Source: Methylocaldum sp. 14B
GTDB taxonomy: Bacteria > Pseudomonadota > Gammaproteobacteria > Methylococcales > Methylococcaceae
Length of the DNA: 64,000 bases
NCBI RefSeq assembly: GCF_002005105.1
Contig: NZ_MSCV01000012.1
Span: forward strand, 87,314-151,313
Reading direction: 5' to 3'
Shown: positions 35,668-43,868 of the stretch, one piece after another
How the letters are laid out: the number at the start of each line of letters is the position of its first letter
Numbering within the stretch: the stretch's first letter is position 1
Made by a program: the position numbers and the translations under genes
The notes under the pieces: model-generated
What the model was told of the DNA's origin: nothing
Database searches by the model: none
The model's input: only the letters and a program-made list of their open reading frames with translations

Positions 35668-37029
35668 ATGCCCAGACGTTATGACGCAGCCATGACAGCG
35701 CAAGTTTTCCAGACCTTTCGCCACGCGCCATCCGATCGGCCGAAACAAAAGGGCGCTATCAATGTCGTATCAGCCGAAAGGATTCGCCAGTGGTACACGC
35801 CTACTACGGAACTGGAGTCAAGATCAGTGATGCCTTGTCAAATGAACGGCTTCTCCGGCAACCGCTATGCGGACTTCTATGAGTTCGCGCCCGTGGGTTA
35901 CGTAGGTTTGGATGCGTGCGGCATCATTCGTGCCCTGAACGCGACCGGCGCGCGCCTGCTCGGTGGTCAACGGGATCATTTCCTCGGTTCTCTCTTTCTT
36001 TACCTCATCGCCGAACAAGACCGCCATCAGTTCCTGCAACATCTCCGGGACTGCCGGATATGCGGCACCGGCCTGACCGAGCTCACCTTGCTAACCGTCG
36101 AGGGACGAGGATTGCCGGTCGTGCTGGACAGTCGAATGGGCGCGCCAGACGATTCCGGGACGGATGTTCATTACTGGGTCTCGATAATCGATGTCAGCGA
36201 GCGGAAGAAGGCCGAAGCGGCCGTACGAAAGGCGCAAATCGAACTGGCTGAGCGGGCTCTCCAGCTCGAGGCCGCCAATCGCGCCCTGCACGAATCCGAG
36301 CGTCGCAAGGACGAGTTTCTTGCCATGCTGGGGCACGAACTCCGGAATCCCCTGGCGCCCATACGCAACGCCATGGCGATCATGCGGAAACTCGATGCGC
36401 CGGACTCCCAGCTTCGATGGGTACGGGACGTGGTCGACCGGCAGGTCACTCAGTTGGCGAGGCTCGTGGACGATCTTTTGGATGTCTCGCGGATCGTTCA
36501 AGGCAAGCTGACTCTGCGCAGAGTGCCTATGGATTTGACGGTGGTGATCGATCAGGCGGTTGAGACCTGTAAGCCGCTCATGGACCAGCGCCACCACCGT
36601 TTTACGGTTTCGTTGCCTGCTGATCCGATTCGGCTCGAGATTGATCCTGCGCGTCTGGTACAAGCAATCTCGAACCTCTTATCGAATGCCGCCAAGTACA
36701 CCCCGGAAGGCGGCTTCATTTGGCTTACCGCATTCGTTGAAGATAGGAATGCGGTTATTTGCGTTCGCGATACCGGAGAGGGAATTCCCAGCGCGTTATT
36801 GCCCCGCCTGTTCGACGCCTTCACTCAAGCCGACCGCACTCTGGACCGCTCTCAGGGAGGATTGGGGTTGGGGCTGACCATCGTGCAAAAAATCGTCGCT
36901 TTGCATGGCGGACAGGTCGAGGCCCGCAGCGAAGGGCAGGGAAAAGGCAGTGAATTCGTGGTGCGGTTGCCGCTCGATTCGCCTACGTCCTTGCCGCAAG
37001 AGGCAAGCACCGATTCCGTGGCGGATTGA
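35668..37029 (+). CDS. PAS-domain sensor histidine kinase
   Basis: Up to 453 residues. A PAS domain begins around FYEFAPVGYVGLDACG, followed by a short coiled linker (ERKKAEAAVRKAQIELAERA) and a HisKA/HATPase core: H-box DEFLAMLGHELRNPLAPIRN, N-box NLLSNAAKYTPEGG, G1 VRDTGEGIPS, F-box LFDAFTQAD and G2 GGLGLGLTIVQKI. There are no membrane helices, so it is a cytoplasmic sensor. No response regulator gene is adjacent, so the partner is unknown. The start is unclear: ATG at 35668, 35692 or 35830 are all in frame, none with a strong ribosome-binding site. Confidence 0.85.
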   Translation: MPRRYDAAMTAQVFQTFRHAPSDRPKQKGAINVVSAERIRQWYTPTTELESRSVMPCQMNGFSGNRYADFYEFAPVGYVGLDACGIIRALNATGARLLGGQRDHFLGSLFLYLIAEQDRHQFLQHLRDCRICGTGLTELTLLTVEGRGLPVVLDSRMGAPDDSGTDVHYWVSIIDVSERKKAEAAVRKAQIELAERALQLEAANRALHESERRKDEFLAMLGHELRNPLAPIRNAMAIMRKLDAPDSQLRWVRDVVDRQVTQLARLVDDLLDVSRIVQGKLTLRRVPMDLTVVIDQAVETCKPLMDQRHHRFTVSLPADPIRLEIDPARLVQAISNLLSNAAKYTPEGGFIWLTAFVEDRNAVICVRDTGEGIPSALLPRLFDAFTQADRTLDRSQGGLGLGLTIVQKIVALHGGQVEARSEGQGKGSEFVVRLPLDSPTSLPQEASTDSVAD

Positions 37030-37035
37030 TGCTTT

Positions 37036-37180
37036 TAAGGAAGCTCTGAACAAGTGGAATCCGTTCATGCCCTTCGACAGGCTCAGGACAGGCCCGTCGA
37101 AGGACTTAATCAGAGCTTCCTTAAGTGGCATCTTACGATTCCAGTTCGGCAGCCGTCGCAGGTCGGCAATCCTTTGCCGA
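37036..37180. repeat. CCTTCGACAGGCTCAGGACAGG repeat plus GTCGGCAATCC fragment
   Basis: GAAGCTCTGAACAAGTGGAA and inverted TCAGAGCTTCCTTA flank a CCTTCGACAGGCTCAGGAC core. A short CAGGTCGGCAATCCTTTGCC fragment follows near 37158. Confidence 0.55.
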
Positions 37181-37253
37181 CAAACGCGATCGACGTGCAA
37201 AGCGGCGGCTCGGAGATCAGCCTGATCCAAGATGGCGAGATCTGCGCCTTGAT

Positions 37254-37937
37254 TCAGCAGCGTGCCTGATTTTTCTTGGCCGCCATCACGCTGGTCAAAC
37301 CGGCGAGTCCGGAGGCCAAGAGCCACACGGCCGCGGGCAAAGGCACCGGGGCCGGTTCGCCGCCGGACAGAACCGCGCCGATGGTCACGCGGATCGCGTT
37401 CAGATCGATCCAGGCCTCACCCTGACTGCCCACCGGAACGGCCCCCAGCATCGTCGTCAAGAGGACGTCCAGTTCTTCGCTCCGGGCGATCGACTGCTCG
37501 AACAGCGTGGTCCAGCTGCCCGCCTTTTCGCCGCCGCTGCCGCCGAGGCGGAAGGATTTTTCACCCGAGTCGCGGAACAACTCGTCGTTGGTAAAGTCGT
37601 CGAGCCGGAGCCGACTGCTGGCCGAAACGCCGCTGTTCTTTCCGGCGAGTGCGTAGTCGCCGCCCTCCGCCAGGTGAAACTGATTGATCAGAAATCCGTC
37701 CTTGGCGATGACCTGAAATTCCATGGTTTCCCTTAGGCGCTGGGAAGCCGAGGCGGCAGAACGATCGGAAAAGGCGAAGCTCAGGGTATCGCCGTCGATG
37801 GACGGTGTCCCGAAGTAATCCAGGTCCTCGTCCGCAAATTGGAAATAAACCGATTGGCCTTCCAGCAGGGCGGCCTGCGCGGCAGCCCCGCTGAAAAAGA
37901 TAAAAATGCCTGTGATTGCACCGATAAATGTCTTCAT
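37254..37937 (-). CDS. PEP-CTERM (VPxPAA variant) exported protein
   Basis: 227 residues: a signal peptide (FIGAITGIFIFFSGAAAQA), a soluble middle with FAGKN-like LAGKNSGVSAS, and the C-terminal tripartite end VPLPAAVWLLASGLAGLTSV followed by AAKKNQ. It should be processed by exosortase. AAGGAG lies 9 nt before the ATG. Its middle shares the theme FALSGKNAGQ / YALAGKNSGV with the PEP-CTERM protein at 26113, so the two are probably distant paralogues. A strong Pho promoter lies about 540 bp upstream on the same strand, separated by a repeat-rich leader. Confidence 0.8.
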   Translation of the reverse strand: MKTFIGAITGIFIFFSGAAAQAALLEGQSVYFQFADEDLDYFGTPSIDGDTLSFAFSDRSAASASQRLRETMEFQVIAKDGFLINQFHLAEGGDYALAGKNSGVSASSRLRLDDFTNDELFRDSGEKSFRLGGSGGEKAGSWTTLFEQSIARSEELDVLLTTMLGAVPVGSQGEAWIDLNAIRVTIGAVLSGGEPAPVPLPAAVWLLASGLAGLTSVMAAKKNQARC

Positions 37938-38230
37938 GAGCAGTGACTCCTTACAGTCAGTTTAAAACGCAACGAAAAACCCGAATTCCAAACATTCCCT
38001 CGTATCTCTCGTCCTACAAAAGCGGCGACCCTATACGTCTGCGAAAGGCGCGTAGAGGTATGACGGGCGACGATGCCCGGATTTCCACACTCCAATTCCA
38101 CCCATCCCTGCCTGGTTTATCGATTCGGCGAGATAACCAAGATAAGGCTGTTTCCGAACGACCTTTGATACCCCCCAAAATGCTCTGACAAGCCTCGATA
38201 TACCGTTCTTATCCCAAACGGCCTCTCCGC
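37938..38230. other. Long leader/gap upstream of the PEP-CTERM gene
   Basis: No gene, no riboswitch-like motif and no terminator recognised between the PEP-CTERM start and the repeat at 38231. If the Pho promoter at 38479-38507 drives the gene, this is 5' untranslated RNA. Confidence 0.4.
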
Positions 38231-38316
38231 TGGCGCCCAAGCTTCGGCTTGGGCGCCCCGCCCGAGAAGCTCCCGCTTCTCAACGTCGGTTCCCAAACGG
38301 GAGTTTGGGAACCAGC
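38231..38316. repeat. Palindromic repeat CCCAAGCTTCGGCTTGGG with GTTCCCAAACGGGAG
   Basis: Two hairpins (GCGCCCAAGC / GCTTGGGCGC, and GGTTCCCAAAC / GTTTGGGAACC), with GAGAAGC-TCCC-GCTTCTC between. A related copy lies at 42091-42184. Confidence 0.6.
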
Positions 38317-38457
38317 ACACACCCAGCGCAGGTCGCTTCAGTCGTACACCCTCAACCGACAGCACGCTTTCTATGCCTTTGGGTTCCAGGGCGTCGCTCG
38401 ATGATTTCCGGCGCTTTCATGCCGAAAAGGTCAACGACAAAAAAATCTTTCAGTTTT

Positions 38458-38507
38458 TGTTTATTAAATCGAAGTTCTGTGAAGATTTTGTTAAGGGTCT
38501 GTGACAT
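38458..38507 (-). promoter_or_regulatory. Candidate triple PhoB box and -10, leftward
   Basis: Minus strand: ATGTCAC (38507-38501), CCTTAAC (38496-38490) and TCTTCAC (38485-38479), 11 bp apart. TTTAAT follows exactly 10 bp later, within TTTAATAAAC. The only leftward gene downstream is the PEP-CTERM gene at 37937. Confidence 0.6.
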
Positions 38508-38847
38508 TTTGAGAAATTTCGATGGCGGCCTATTGGTGGTTCGGAATGTGGTCGCTCTTGGCCCCGGCGGACGGCTCCGGGACCGATGGCGAACCAGAAC
38601 ATGCGAGAGGGCGTATACGGCGTTTTCGTAACAGGCGGCGTGAGCTGCTTGCTGAATAGCTATCCGACGCCGATCCGCGTTTAGGTGAAAAGTCTCCCGT
38701 CGGGTTCGGATGTCTGGGGATTTAGCAGCAAACTCTGAGCCAAGGACTCGTGTTTCGCTGAATCAATGGGATAGGATGAAAATCTACGGTGGGCGTAAAA
38801 TTCGCTGACGCCAGGAAAATACCCCAGGCGCACCGTTTCAGGTATTT
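38508..38847. other. Intergenic, nothing recognised
   Basis: About 340 bp between the leftward Pho promoter and the GGGTGGGTTA repeat. ORFs are short and without motifs. Confidence 0.4.
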
Positions 38848-38985
38848 TTCCAAATCGCTTTCAATCAGGAATTGTTTTGTAGGGCGGGTTAGGCCGCGAG
38901 GCCGTAACCCGCCGAACGGCCTCGGATCGGTGGGTTACGCTTCGCTAACCCACCCTACGATAATGTTCGCTTGAATGTCGAATGG
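38848..38985. repeat. GGGTGGGTTA repeat element
   Basis: TCCAAATCGCTTTCAATCAG at one end, GAATGTCGAATGG at the other, with GGGCGGGTTAGGC and inverted TAACCCACCCTACG inside. Same family as 18034, 28741 and 62336. Confidence 0.65.
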
Positions 38986-39075
38986 ATTTACAAGGCGTCT
39001 GAAGCGATCCGTTCGTCGCCGGGAAGAGACATCCCCTCCGGCAGGCGAATTTTCCTGTTTGGTGTAGCGTCTCCA

Positions 39076-39140
39076 GTAAGTCGGGAAGGGATTCCCGACC
39101 TACTCGCCAGTGCCCGTACAGTAGGTATGAAAACGTTCTA
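39076..39140. mobile_element. Truncated TA-ended element at the lapD stop codon
   Basis: GTAAGTCGGGAAGGGATTCC and ACAGTAGGTATGAAAACG lead into GTTCTA. On the minus strand the element begins TAGAACGTTTTC, and its TAG is the lapD stop codon. The other end is missing. Confidence 0.55.
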
Positions 39141-41045
39141 GCTCGCCTTCTCGAACACACGGCCTTGCACCGCGTCGAACCCGAGGCCAAAAAGCAGATC
39201 GGCCTCGTCCTCCCGTTCCACGCCGGTGGCGGCAACGCGGATACCCAACTCTCGTGCGTATTGGCATAGCGCCTTGAGCAGGGCCTGATTGCCGGCGTCA
39301 TCGAATATCCGGCGGCAGAGAGCCCCTTCCACCTTTACCCAATCCGGCATCAATTCGTTTAACCAGGCCAGTGCGCCGGGATAGGGCATGAAGCGATCCA
39401 GCACGAACCGAAAACCGTCTCTCCTGAGCTCGCTAACGGACTCGACCGCTTGCGGGGCCAAAATCAGCCGATTCAAGGGGACTTCTATGGCCAGATTTAA
39501 TCGAGCGGGCACTTTATGTCTAAAAGATTGAGCGAATCCCGGCTGCATGATGGTGGCCACCGACAAATTGACGGACCACGCCGCTTCGGGTTTTTCCGCC
39601 ATCGCTTCCTGAAGGCGTGCGACGACGAGTTCGTCCAGCATCGGAGCCAGATCGGTTTCCTCGGCAATGTGCGCCAAGGCGCCTGCGGAGAGCCGTAATC
39701 CGTTTTCTGTCACGATGCGCGCGAACACCTCGTAATGCTCGGGTGCCGAAGCGTTCCGGCACATGAGCGGCTGCCGCTCCAGTTCCACTCGACCGTTGTC
39801 CAAAGCCTGCCGCAGCAATGCGAGCCGGCCGCTCCCGCCCGGCGTCGGATCTGCCTCCGCAATCCGAAAGCTCCCGCTGGACCCCATCTGCGCGTCGCGC
39901 AGCGCAGCGTCCGCCCGGGCAAGAAGTGCCGTGCTGCTATCGCCGGAAGAAAGGGCCGCCCCGATATGGACGGTGCAGGACGAAGCGATTCCGGTCTCGA
40001 GTAAAGCCATCACCGTCGATTGGGCGAGGTGATGGGTCAGATCGCTTAGGCAATCGGCATCGGCGTGCTCCAACAGCACGGCAAACTGCGCGCCGTCGAT
40101 TCGCGCCGCCGAGCCGTGCGTCTTTTCGGCGACAGCTTCCACAACATCGGCGAGAAATTTGACGACAAGATCTCCCGTATCGCGGCCGAATCGGCGATTG
40201 CATTCCGCCAGTCCGGTGAGCTGAAGGATGGCAATGGCGTGCTGCGTTCCGGATATTGCCAGGGCCGCGTCCAGCGATGCGAGAAAATACGCGCGATTGA
40301 AAAGACCGGTTTGCCGGTCGTGGTGGAGATCCCGCTGTAGTTTCTCGATGGTTTCCATCTTCGCGTTCAGCATGCGCCGCACCGCTTCCGACATGCGGTT
40401 GAACGCCGAGCCGATATGATGCAGTTCGCGAATACGGGGCAGCTCGGCCAAAGGCTCGAACTTGCCTTCGCCGATGCGAAGCGCCAGATTTTCCAGCCGG
40501 TCCAGCGGACGTAATGCCTTTTGCAGCAGCCATACCGACAGCAGCGCGGAGATCAGCCAGAAACCCAGAGTCCAGCCCAGGATGGACCAGGTCATCTGCC
40601 AAAGTTGGCTATATCCGAAACCGGGATGGCTGGCCACATCGACCACGGCTGAAAGTTTCCAGCCGGCCATCGATTCGGCCCGACCCGCTGGAGCGTCGAA
40701 CGGCACGCGGCTGATGAACCATTCGGGAGCGCCGTCCACTTTCAAGGGGAGTTCCCGCTCCACGACGGATTCGCCGTTGGGGCGGATCACGGCGATACGC
40801 CGGTAGTAGCCGCTATCGTAGAGAGCGTCCACCGCATTGGCCACCGCCGCGATGTCGTTGCTCGCCAGGGCGGGCGATAGTTCCAGCGCCAGAGTGGTTG
40901 CCGTTTCTTGCGCATGAGCGTGCAACTGGCGTTGCAGAAAGCCGTGGGTATTCACCAGGCCGGTGGCGAAAAGAGCCAGCCCCAGCAGTAGAAACAGCAG
41001 ACTGAGCAGCAGGACCAGCAGGGTTTTCAGGCTCATCGTCTTCAT
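39138..41045 (-). CDS. lapD: LapD-like c-di-GMP receptor (degenerate GGDEF-EAL)
   Basis: 635 residues: a membrane helix (LLVLLLSLLFLLLGLALFA), a periplasmic LapD/MoxY-N output domain to about residue 150, a second helix (WSILGWTLGFWLISALLSVWL), a HAMP segment, then GGDEF and EAL domains that have lost their catalytic motifs. RIDGAQFAVLL stands for GGDEF, YEVFARI replaces the EAL motif, and LDRFMPYPGALAWL replaces DDFGTG. This is the LapD pattern: c-di-GMP is bound by the dead EAL domain and the periplasmic domain then sequesters LapG, protecting an adhesin. The start overlaps the lapG stop as ATGA. The TAG stop is also the first bases of a TA-ended repeat end. A rightward adhesin operon begins 1.3 kb upstream. 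Confidence 0.9.
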   Translation of the reverse strand: MKTMSLKTLLVLLLSLLFLLLGLALFATGLVNTHGFLQRQLHAHAQETATTLALELSPALASNDIAAVANAVDALYDSGYYRRIAVIRPNGESVVERELPLKVDGAPEWFISRVPFDAPAGRAESMAGWKLSAVVDVASHPGFGYSQLWQMTWSILGWTLGFWLISALLSVWLLQKALRPLDRLENLALRIGEGKFEPLAELPRIRELHHIGSAFNRMSEAVRRMLNAKMETIEKLQRDLHHDRQTGLFNRAYFLASLDAALAISGTQHAIAILQLTGLAECNRRFGRDTGDLVVKFLADVVEAVAEKTHGSAARIDGAQFAVLLEHADADCLSDLTHHLAQSTVMALLETGIASSCTVHIGAALSSGDSSTALLARADAALRDAQMGSSGSFRIAEADPTPGGSGRLALLRQALDNGRVELERQPLMCRNASAPEHYEVFARIVTENGLRLSAGALAHIAEETDLAPMLDELVVARLQEAMAEKPEAAWSVNLSVATIMQPGFAQSFRHKVPARLNLAIEVPLNRLILAPQAVESVSELRRDGFRFVLDRFMPYPGALAWLNELMPDWVKVEGALCRRIFDDAGNQALLKALCQYARELGIRVAATGVEREDEADLLFGLGFDAVQGRVFEKAS

Positions 41046-41710
41046 CGAATCGCTCCCGTCTTTTCGTGGTGCATGCGCGCCAACAGATCGTTCCAGTGGC
41101 GTATGTCGGACGCTTCACCCAGTTTGCCGTGCTGTCCGCGCTGCTTGGCCGACCACAACCCCTCCGCATTGAAGCTCATGGTCGGTGCTAGATCGGTCCT
41201 TGCGGCGGCCGGCCGGATATCTCCGATCAGATTGTCCAAAATCAGCGGCTCGGATTCGGGGGTAGGGTAGTAGGCCAAGACCATGTGCGGCTCCATGCGG
41301 CTCAGCTGTGGCCGCCAGACCCGGACATAAGTGACCCGCAACCGATCGGGAGCCACTCCTGCCGCCCGCAGGGTGAAATATTTGGCCAGGGCGAAATCCT
41401 CGCAGTCGCCGCCGTTCGCGGCCAGGAGTTCCACCGGAGTCGCCCAGTAGTCGCGGCGCGCCCATTGATCAGGGTCGGAGATGTTCGGCAGGCGGTTGAA
41501 GAAATCGTTGACTCGCGCCAGCTTCTCGTGCTCGCCGGCACCGCCCAGATGCAGAACCAGGTCGCGCCACGCCGACAGACGTTCGACGGCCGCCGATCCA
41601 TAGCGCTGGCCGACCAGTTCCAAGGTTCGTGCATTGGGGAGCAGGTCCATTTCGACGCCCGCCACGGCAAGGACCGCAAAAGCGGCGCTCCATATCAATA
41701 AGCGTTTCAA
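41042..41710 (-). CDS. lapG: LapG-like periplasmic cysteine protease
   Basis: 222 residues with an N-terminal signal (LLIWSAAFAVLAVAG) and the bacterial transglutaminase-like cysteine protease triad: Cys in AANGGDCEDFALAKYF, His in MEPHMVLAYY and Asp in LILDNLIGDI. Known LapG enzymes are calcium-dependent and clip large adhesins near their anchor when LapD is not holding them. The start is TTG at 41710, because an in-frame stop lies two codons earlier and the next ATG would remove the signal. lapG is the first gene of a coupled lapG-lapD pair. The nearest likely substrate is the giant TpsA encoded divergently. Confidence 0.9.
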   Translation of the reverse strand: MKRLLIWSAAFAVLAVAGVEMDLLPNARTLELVGQRYGSAAVERLSAWRDLVLHLGGAGEHEKLARVNDFFNRLPNISDPDQWARRDYWATPVELLAANGGDCEDFALAKYFTLRAAGVAPDRLRVTYVRVWRPQLSRMEPHMVLAYYPTPESEPLILDNLIGDIRPAAARTDLAPTMSFNAEGLWSAKQRGQHGKLGEASDIRHWNDLLARMHHEKTGAIR

Positions 41711-41929
41711 GAGCTAAGGGGGTTGATTTGAAGGAAGCGTATCTTGCCCCATCTCGGCGAAATTTCGCCACCTCATAACCCGGTGCTTCAGCGTTTTTCA
41801 CTGAAGTGTAGCGGCGTGGCTTGGGAAGCCGCCCCGTACCTCTAAGTGCCTATCTCAGTAGGCCGTTCGCCCTGAGCCGAGTCGAAGGGTTTTTGAAACC
41901 TACTGGGAAGGCTCTAAATGTAGGCCGAA

Positions 41930-41975
41930 ACGAGCGGCCGTAGCTCGGCAATCCTTTGCCGACGAAGGCGTCCGG
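41930..41975. repeat. GTAGCTCGGCAATCC repeat fragment
   Basis: GTAGCTCGGCAATCCTTTGC and GACGAAGG in the style of the GTAGGTCGGCAATCC family. No complete element. Confidence 0.4.
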
Positions 41976-42090
41976 ATGCAGGCCCGGCTAAGCGTCAGCG
42001 CTTGATGGCAAACGGTCGCTTGCGTCAATAGCTTTCCAGGGGCATGGATATCTATACAGGTCAGCGGACCGTCATTCCGGTATGGATTTT

Positions 42091-42184
42091 CGCTGGCTCC
42101 CAAGCTTCCGCTTCCCGCAACCGCATGCGGATCAAGAAGCGGGAGCTTCTCAACGTCGGTTCCCAAACGGGAGTTCGGGAACCA
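42091..42184. repeat. Palindromic repeat with GGTTCCCAAACGGGAG
   Basis: CTCCCAAGCTTCCGCTTCCC and GAAGCGGGAGCTTCTCAACG followed by GGTTCCCAAACGGGAGTTCG. Related to the copy at 38231. Confidence 0.55.
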
Positions 42185-42249
42185 GCCTAACGACGGAGGC
42201 ATGCCGGATCAATCGGTTGCGGGCCGGCTGGCTGGCACCGAACCGCGGA

Positions 42250-42455
42250 GTAGGTCGGGAATCCCTTCCAATCGCAAACGGTGTCTCCAATCGCAAACGA
42301 TCGGTTCGGGAGCACCGAACCGATCCTTCCAGGAGCGCCGGAGCCACCCTTCCAATCGCAAACGGGCCTTTAATCGGCCCCTTCCAATCGCAAACGGTCG
42401 CGTTAATCGCGACCCTTCCCGACGGGATTTGTCGGCAAAGGATTGCCGACCTACC
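42250..42455. repeat. Longest array of 17-bp repeats and palindromic spacers
   Basis: Four copies of the unit CCTTCCAATCGCAAACG (one reduced to CTCCAATCGCAAACG) separate palindromes ATCGGTTCGG-GAGCA-CCGAACCGAT, GGCC-TTTAATC-GGCC and GTCGC-GTTAATC-GCGAC. A GTAGGTCGGGAATCCC arm precedes the array and GGATTGCCGACCTACC follows it. Confidence 0.7.
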
Positions 42456-42697
42456 ACCCGATACACCGGGCAAGGCGCTCGGAAGAAGTCACATCCAGCG
42501 GTGCCCTTCCTCGATTCCCCCGCCTTCATGTTGCGAATCCGTAAAGTCGTTCAGCGAAAAAGCTACAGCCGGGGCAGCTTGCAATCATCTGCGACTTAAG
42601 GTTTTGAAAAAAAACACAGCACGCAAATGTAATCCAAAACAAAGACTTAGTTGATGCGCGGGAGCCGTGCGTTGAGTTTTTTCAAAAAATTTCATCG

Positions 42698-42742
42698 GTG
42701 TCACACAAACTTAACTTGGTTGTAAAAAAGCGACATTAAAGT
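42698..42742 (+). promoter_or_regulatory. Candidate triple PhoB box and -10 for the adhesin operon
   Basis: GTGTCAC (42698), ACTTAAC (42709) and TTGTAAA (42720) are 11 bp apart. TAAAGT (42737-42742) lies exactly 10 bp after. Transcription starting around 42750 would run through the riboswitch-like leader. Confidence 0.7.
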
Positions 42743-42814
42743 CTGTCTCGCCTTCAAAGGGACGGAAGAAAACCGCAGTGCGGTTCAAGTTGCGGCCGGG
42801 GAGCAGGAGCCCGG

Positions 42815-42904
42815 TCCAGGAGGGTTGCTAGGACAAAGCCACACTCGTCGCGAGGCGGGGCCGGAAAGCCACGGGTCTTGATTTCAAGACAGCCGGGTTG
42901 CCAC
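42815..42904 (+). ncRNA. GEMM-I cyclic-di-GMP riboswitch-like aptamer
   Basis: The order of conserved blocks is GGACAAAGCCAC, a short stem CTCG-TCG-CGAG, GGCCGGAAAGCCACGGGTC, a stem TCTTG-ATTT-CAAGA, then GACAGCCGGGTTGCC. AAAGCCACGGGT... and ...AGCCGGGTTGCC are hallmark segments of class I c-di-GMP riboswitches as in Geobacter and Vibrio. The 3' block is also the 5' strand of the terminator that follows, so ligand binding could suppress termination (an ON switch); that direction is inference. It sits between a Pho promoter and the PEP-CTERM / PstS-like / TPS operon, close to lapD and lapG. Confidence 0.75.
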
Positions 42905-42934
42905 ACAAGCGTTGATGGCAACCCGGCTTTTTTT
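42892..42934 (+). terminator. Intrinsic terminator overlapping the riboswitch
   Basis: A perfect 12-bp stem, GCCGGGTTGCCA / TGGCAACCCGGC, followed by seven T. The left strand is the conserved 3' end of the aptamer, so aptamer and terminator compete. Confidence 0.85.
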
Positions 42935-42964
42935 GTTTTCGGTGCCTGAAAAACGGCACAAAAA

Positions 42965-42989
42965 AGCCGGTCGCCGAAAAGCGACCGGC
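42965..42989 (+). other. Hairpin in the operon leader
   Basis: A perfect 9-bp stem, GCCGGTCGC / GCGACCGGC, with loop CGAAAA. It lies between the terminator and the start codon and has no T-run. It might stabilise the mRNA 5' region. Confidence 0.5.
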
Positions 42990-43066
42990 GAAAACGGCCC
43001 TGCAGATAAACCTTGAGAAGACGTCTGCAAGGTATTTTCAACCGCGATTTTAGACGAGGCATGGAA

Positions 43067-43837
43067 ATGAACAAACTGAAAGCGATTACCGCCGGCGTGA
43101 TGCTGGCTTTGGGCGCCACCGGCGCGGAAGCGTCCATTAACAGCGGCCTGTATCCGAACGTGGGCGAATTGTTCGTGTCGATTTTCGATCCCGACGCGAA
43201 CGGCGGCCTGGGGCGTACCTACTTCCGCGATCTCGACGTTCCCCTCACTGACGTGCTGAACGCCGGTTCGAATTGGACTTTCAACGTCAATCTGGCCGCG
43301 GACGCCAATTATGCCGGCTTCGCCGGTCAGACCGATCTTCAGTACAACATCGCCGCCGTGTACACCCTCGACGAGGGTTTCGCCAATATCGATCAATGGG
43401 GCTTTTTGGCCACCGGGTCTTCGTTCAACGGCGGCTTCGGTAACGTAGCCGGCACTATTAGCGTCATTCAGAACTATATCAGCGAACTGAACACCGCTCT
43501 GGGCGGCAACGTGTCGGGCGTCGTGGATAACGGATTGCCGCAGTCCTGGGACGACGGTAACTGGGGTCCGTTGATGGGTGGTTCTCCCAGCGTGTTTGCT
43601 TCCACGGCCGGCGGCGTCGACCTGGCAACGCTTTTCTTCCACGTGACCAATAACACCGGCGACGACAGCGACGGCATCGTCAATCAGATTGCCGGGCGCT
43701 GGCTGCTGTCGAGCAACGGCACCCTGGAATTCGGCCCGGCCGGCACCTCTCCGGTACCGGTTCCCGCGGCGATCTATCTGCTGGGCTCCGCTCTGGCCGG
43801 CTTGACCCTGGTCAGCCGCCGCGGCCAGAAAGCGTAA
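43067..43837 (+). CDS. PEP-CTERM (VPxPAA variant) exported protein, first gene of the adhesin operon
   Basis: 256 residues: a signal peptide (LKAITAGVMLALGATGAEA), a body rich in Asn/Gly/Asp (NSGLYPNVGELFVSIFDP at its start), and the C-terminal VPVPAAIYLLGSALAGLTLV followed by SRRGQK. An exosortase substrate is expected. The start at 43067 has GAGG 7 nt away; ATG 43061 is too close to that site. The spacing to the PstS-like gene is 31 bp, so they form one operon. Leader features: Pho box, GEMM-I-like aptamer, terminator and hairpin. Confidence 0.82.
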   Translation: MNKLKAITAGVMLALGATGAEASINSGLYPNVGELFVSIFDPDANGGLGRTYFRDLDVPLTDVLNAGSNWTFNVNLAADANYAGFAGQTDLQYNIAAVYTLDEGFANIDQWGFLATGSSFNGGFGNVAGTISVIQNYISELNTALGGNVSGVVDNGLPQSWDDGNWGPLMGGSPSVFASTAGGVDLATLFFHVTNNTGDDSDGIVNQIAGRWLLSSNGTLEFGPAGTSPVPVPAAIYLLGSALAGLTLVSRRGQKA

Positions 43838-43868
43838 TCTCCCAAATATCCTTAACGGAGAAAATTCG

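Noticed and set aside
38321..38450. A second c-di-GMP riboswitch in the long leader of the 37254 gene
   Set aside because: I looked for the GEMM blocks on the minus strand between the Pho box and the gene and did not find AAAGCC or CCGGGTTGCC-like segments.
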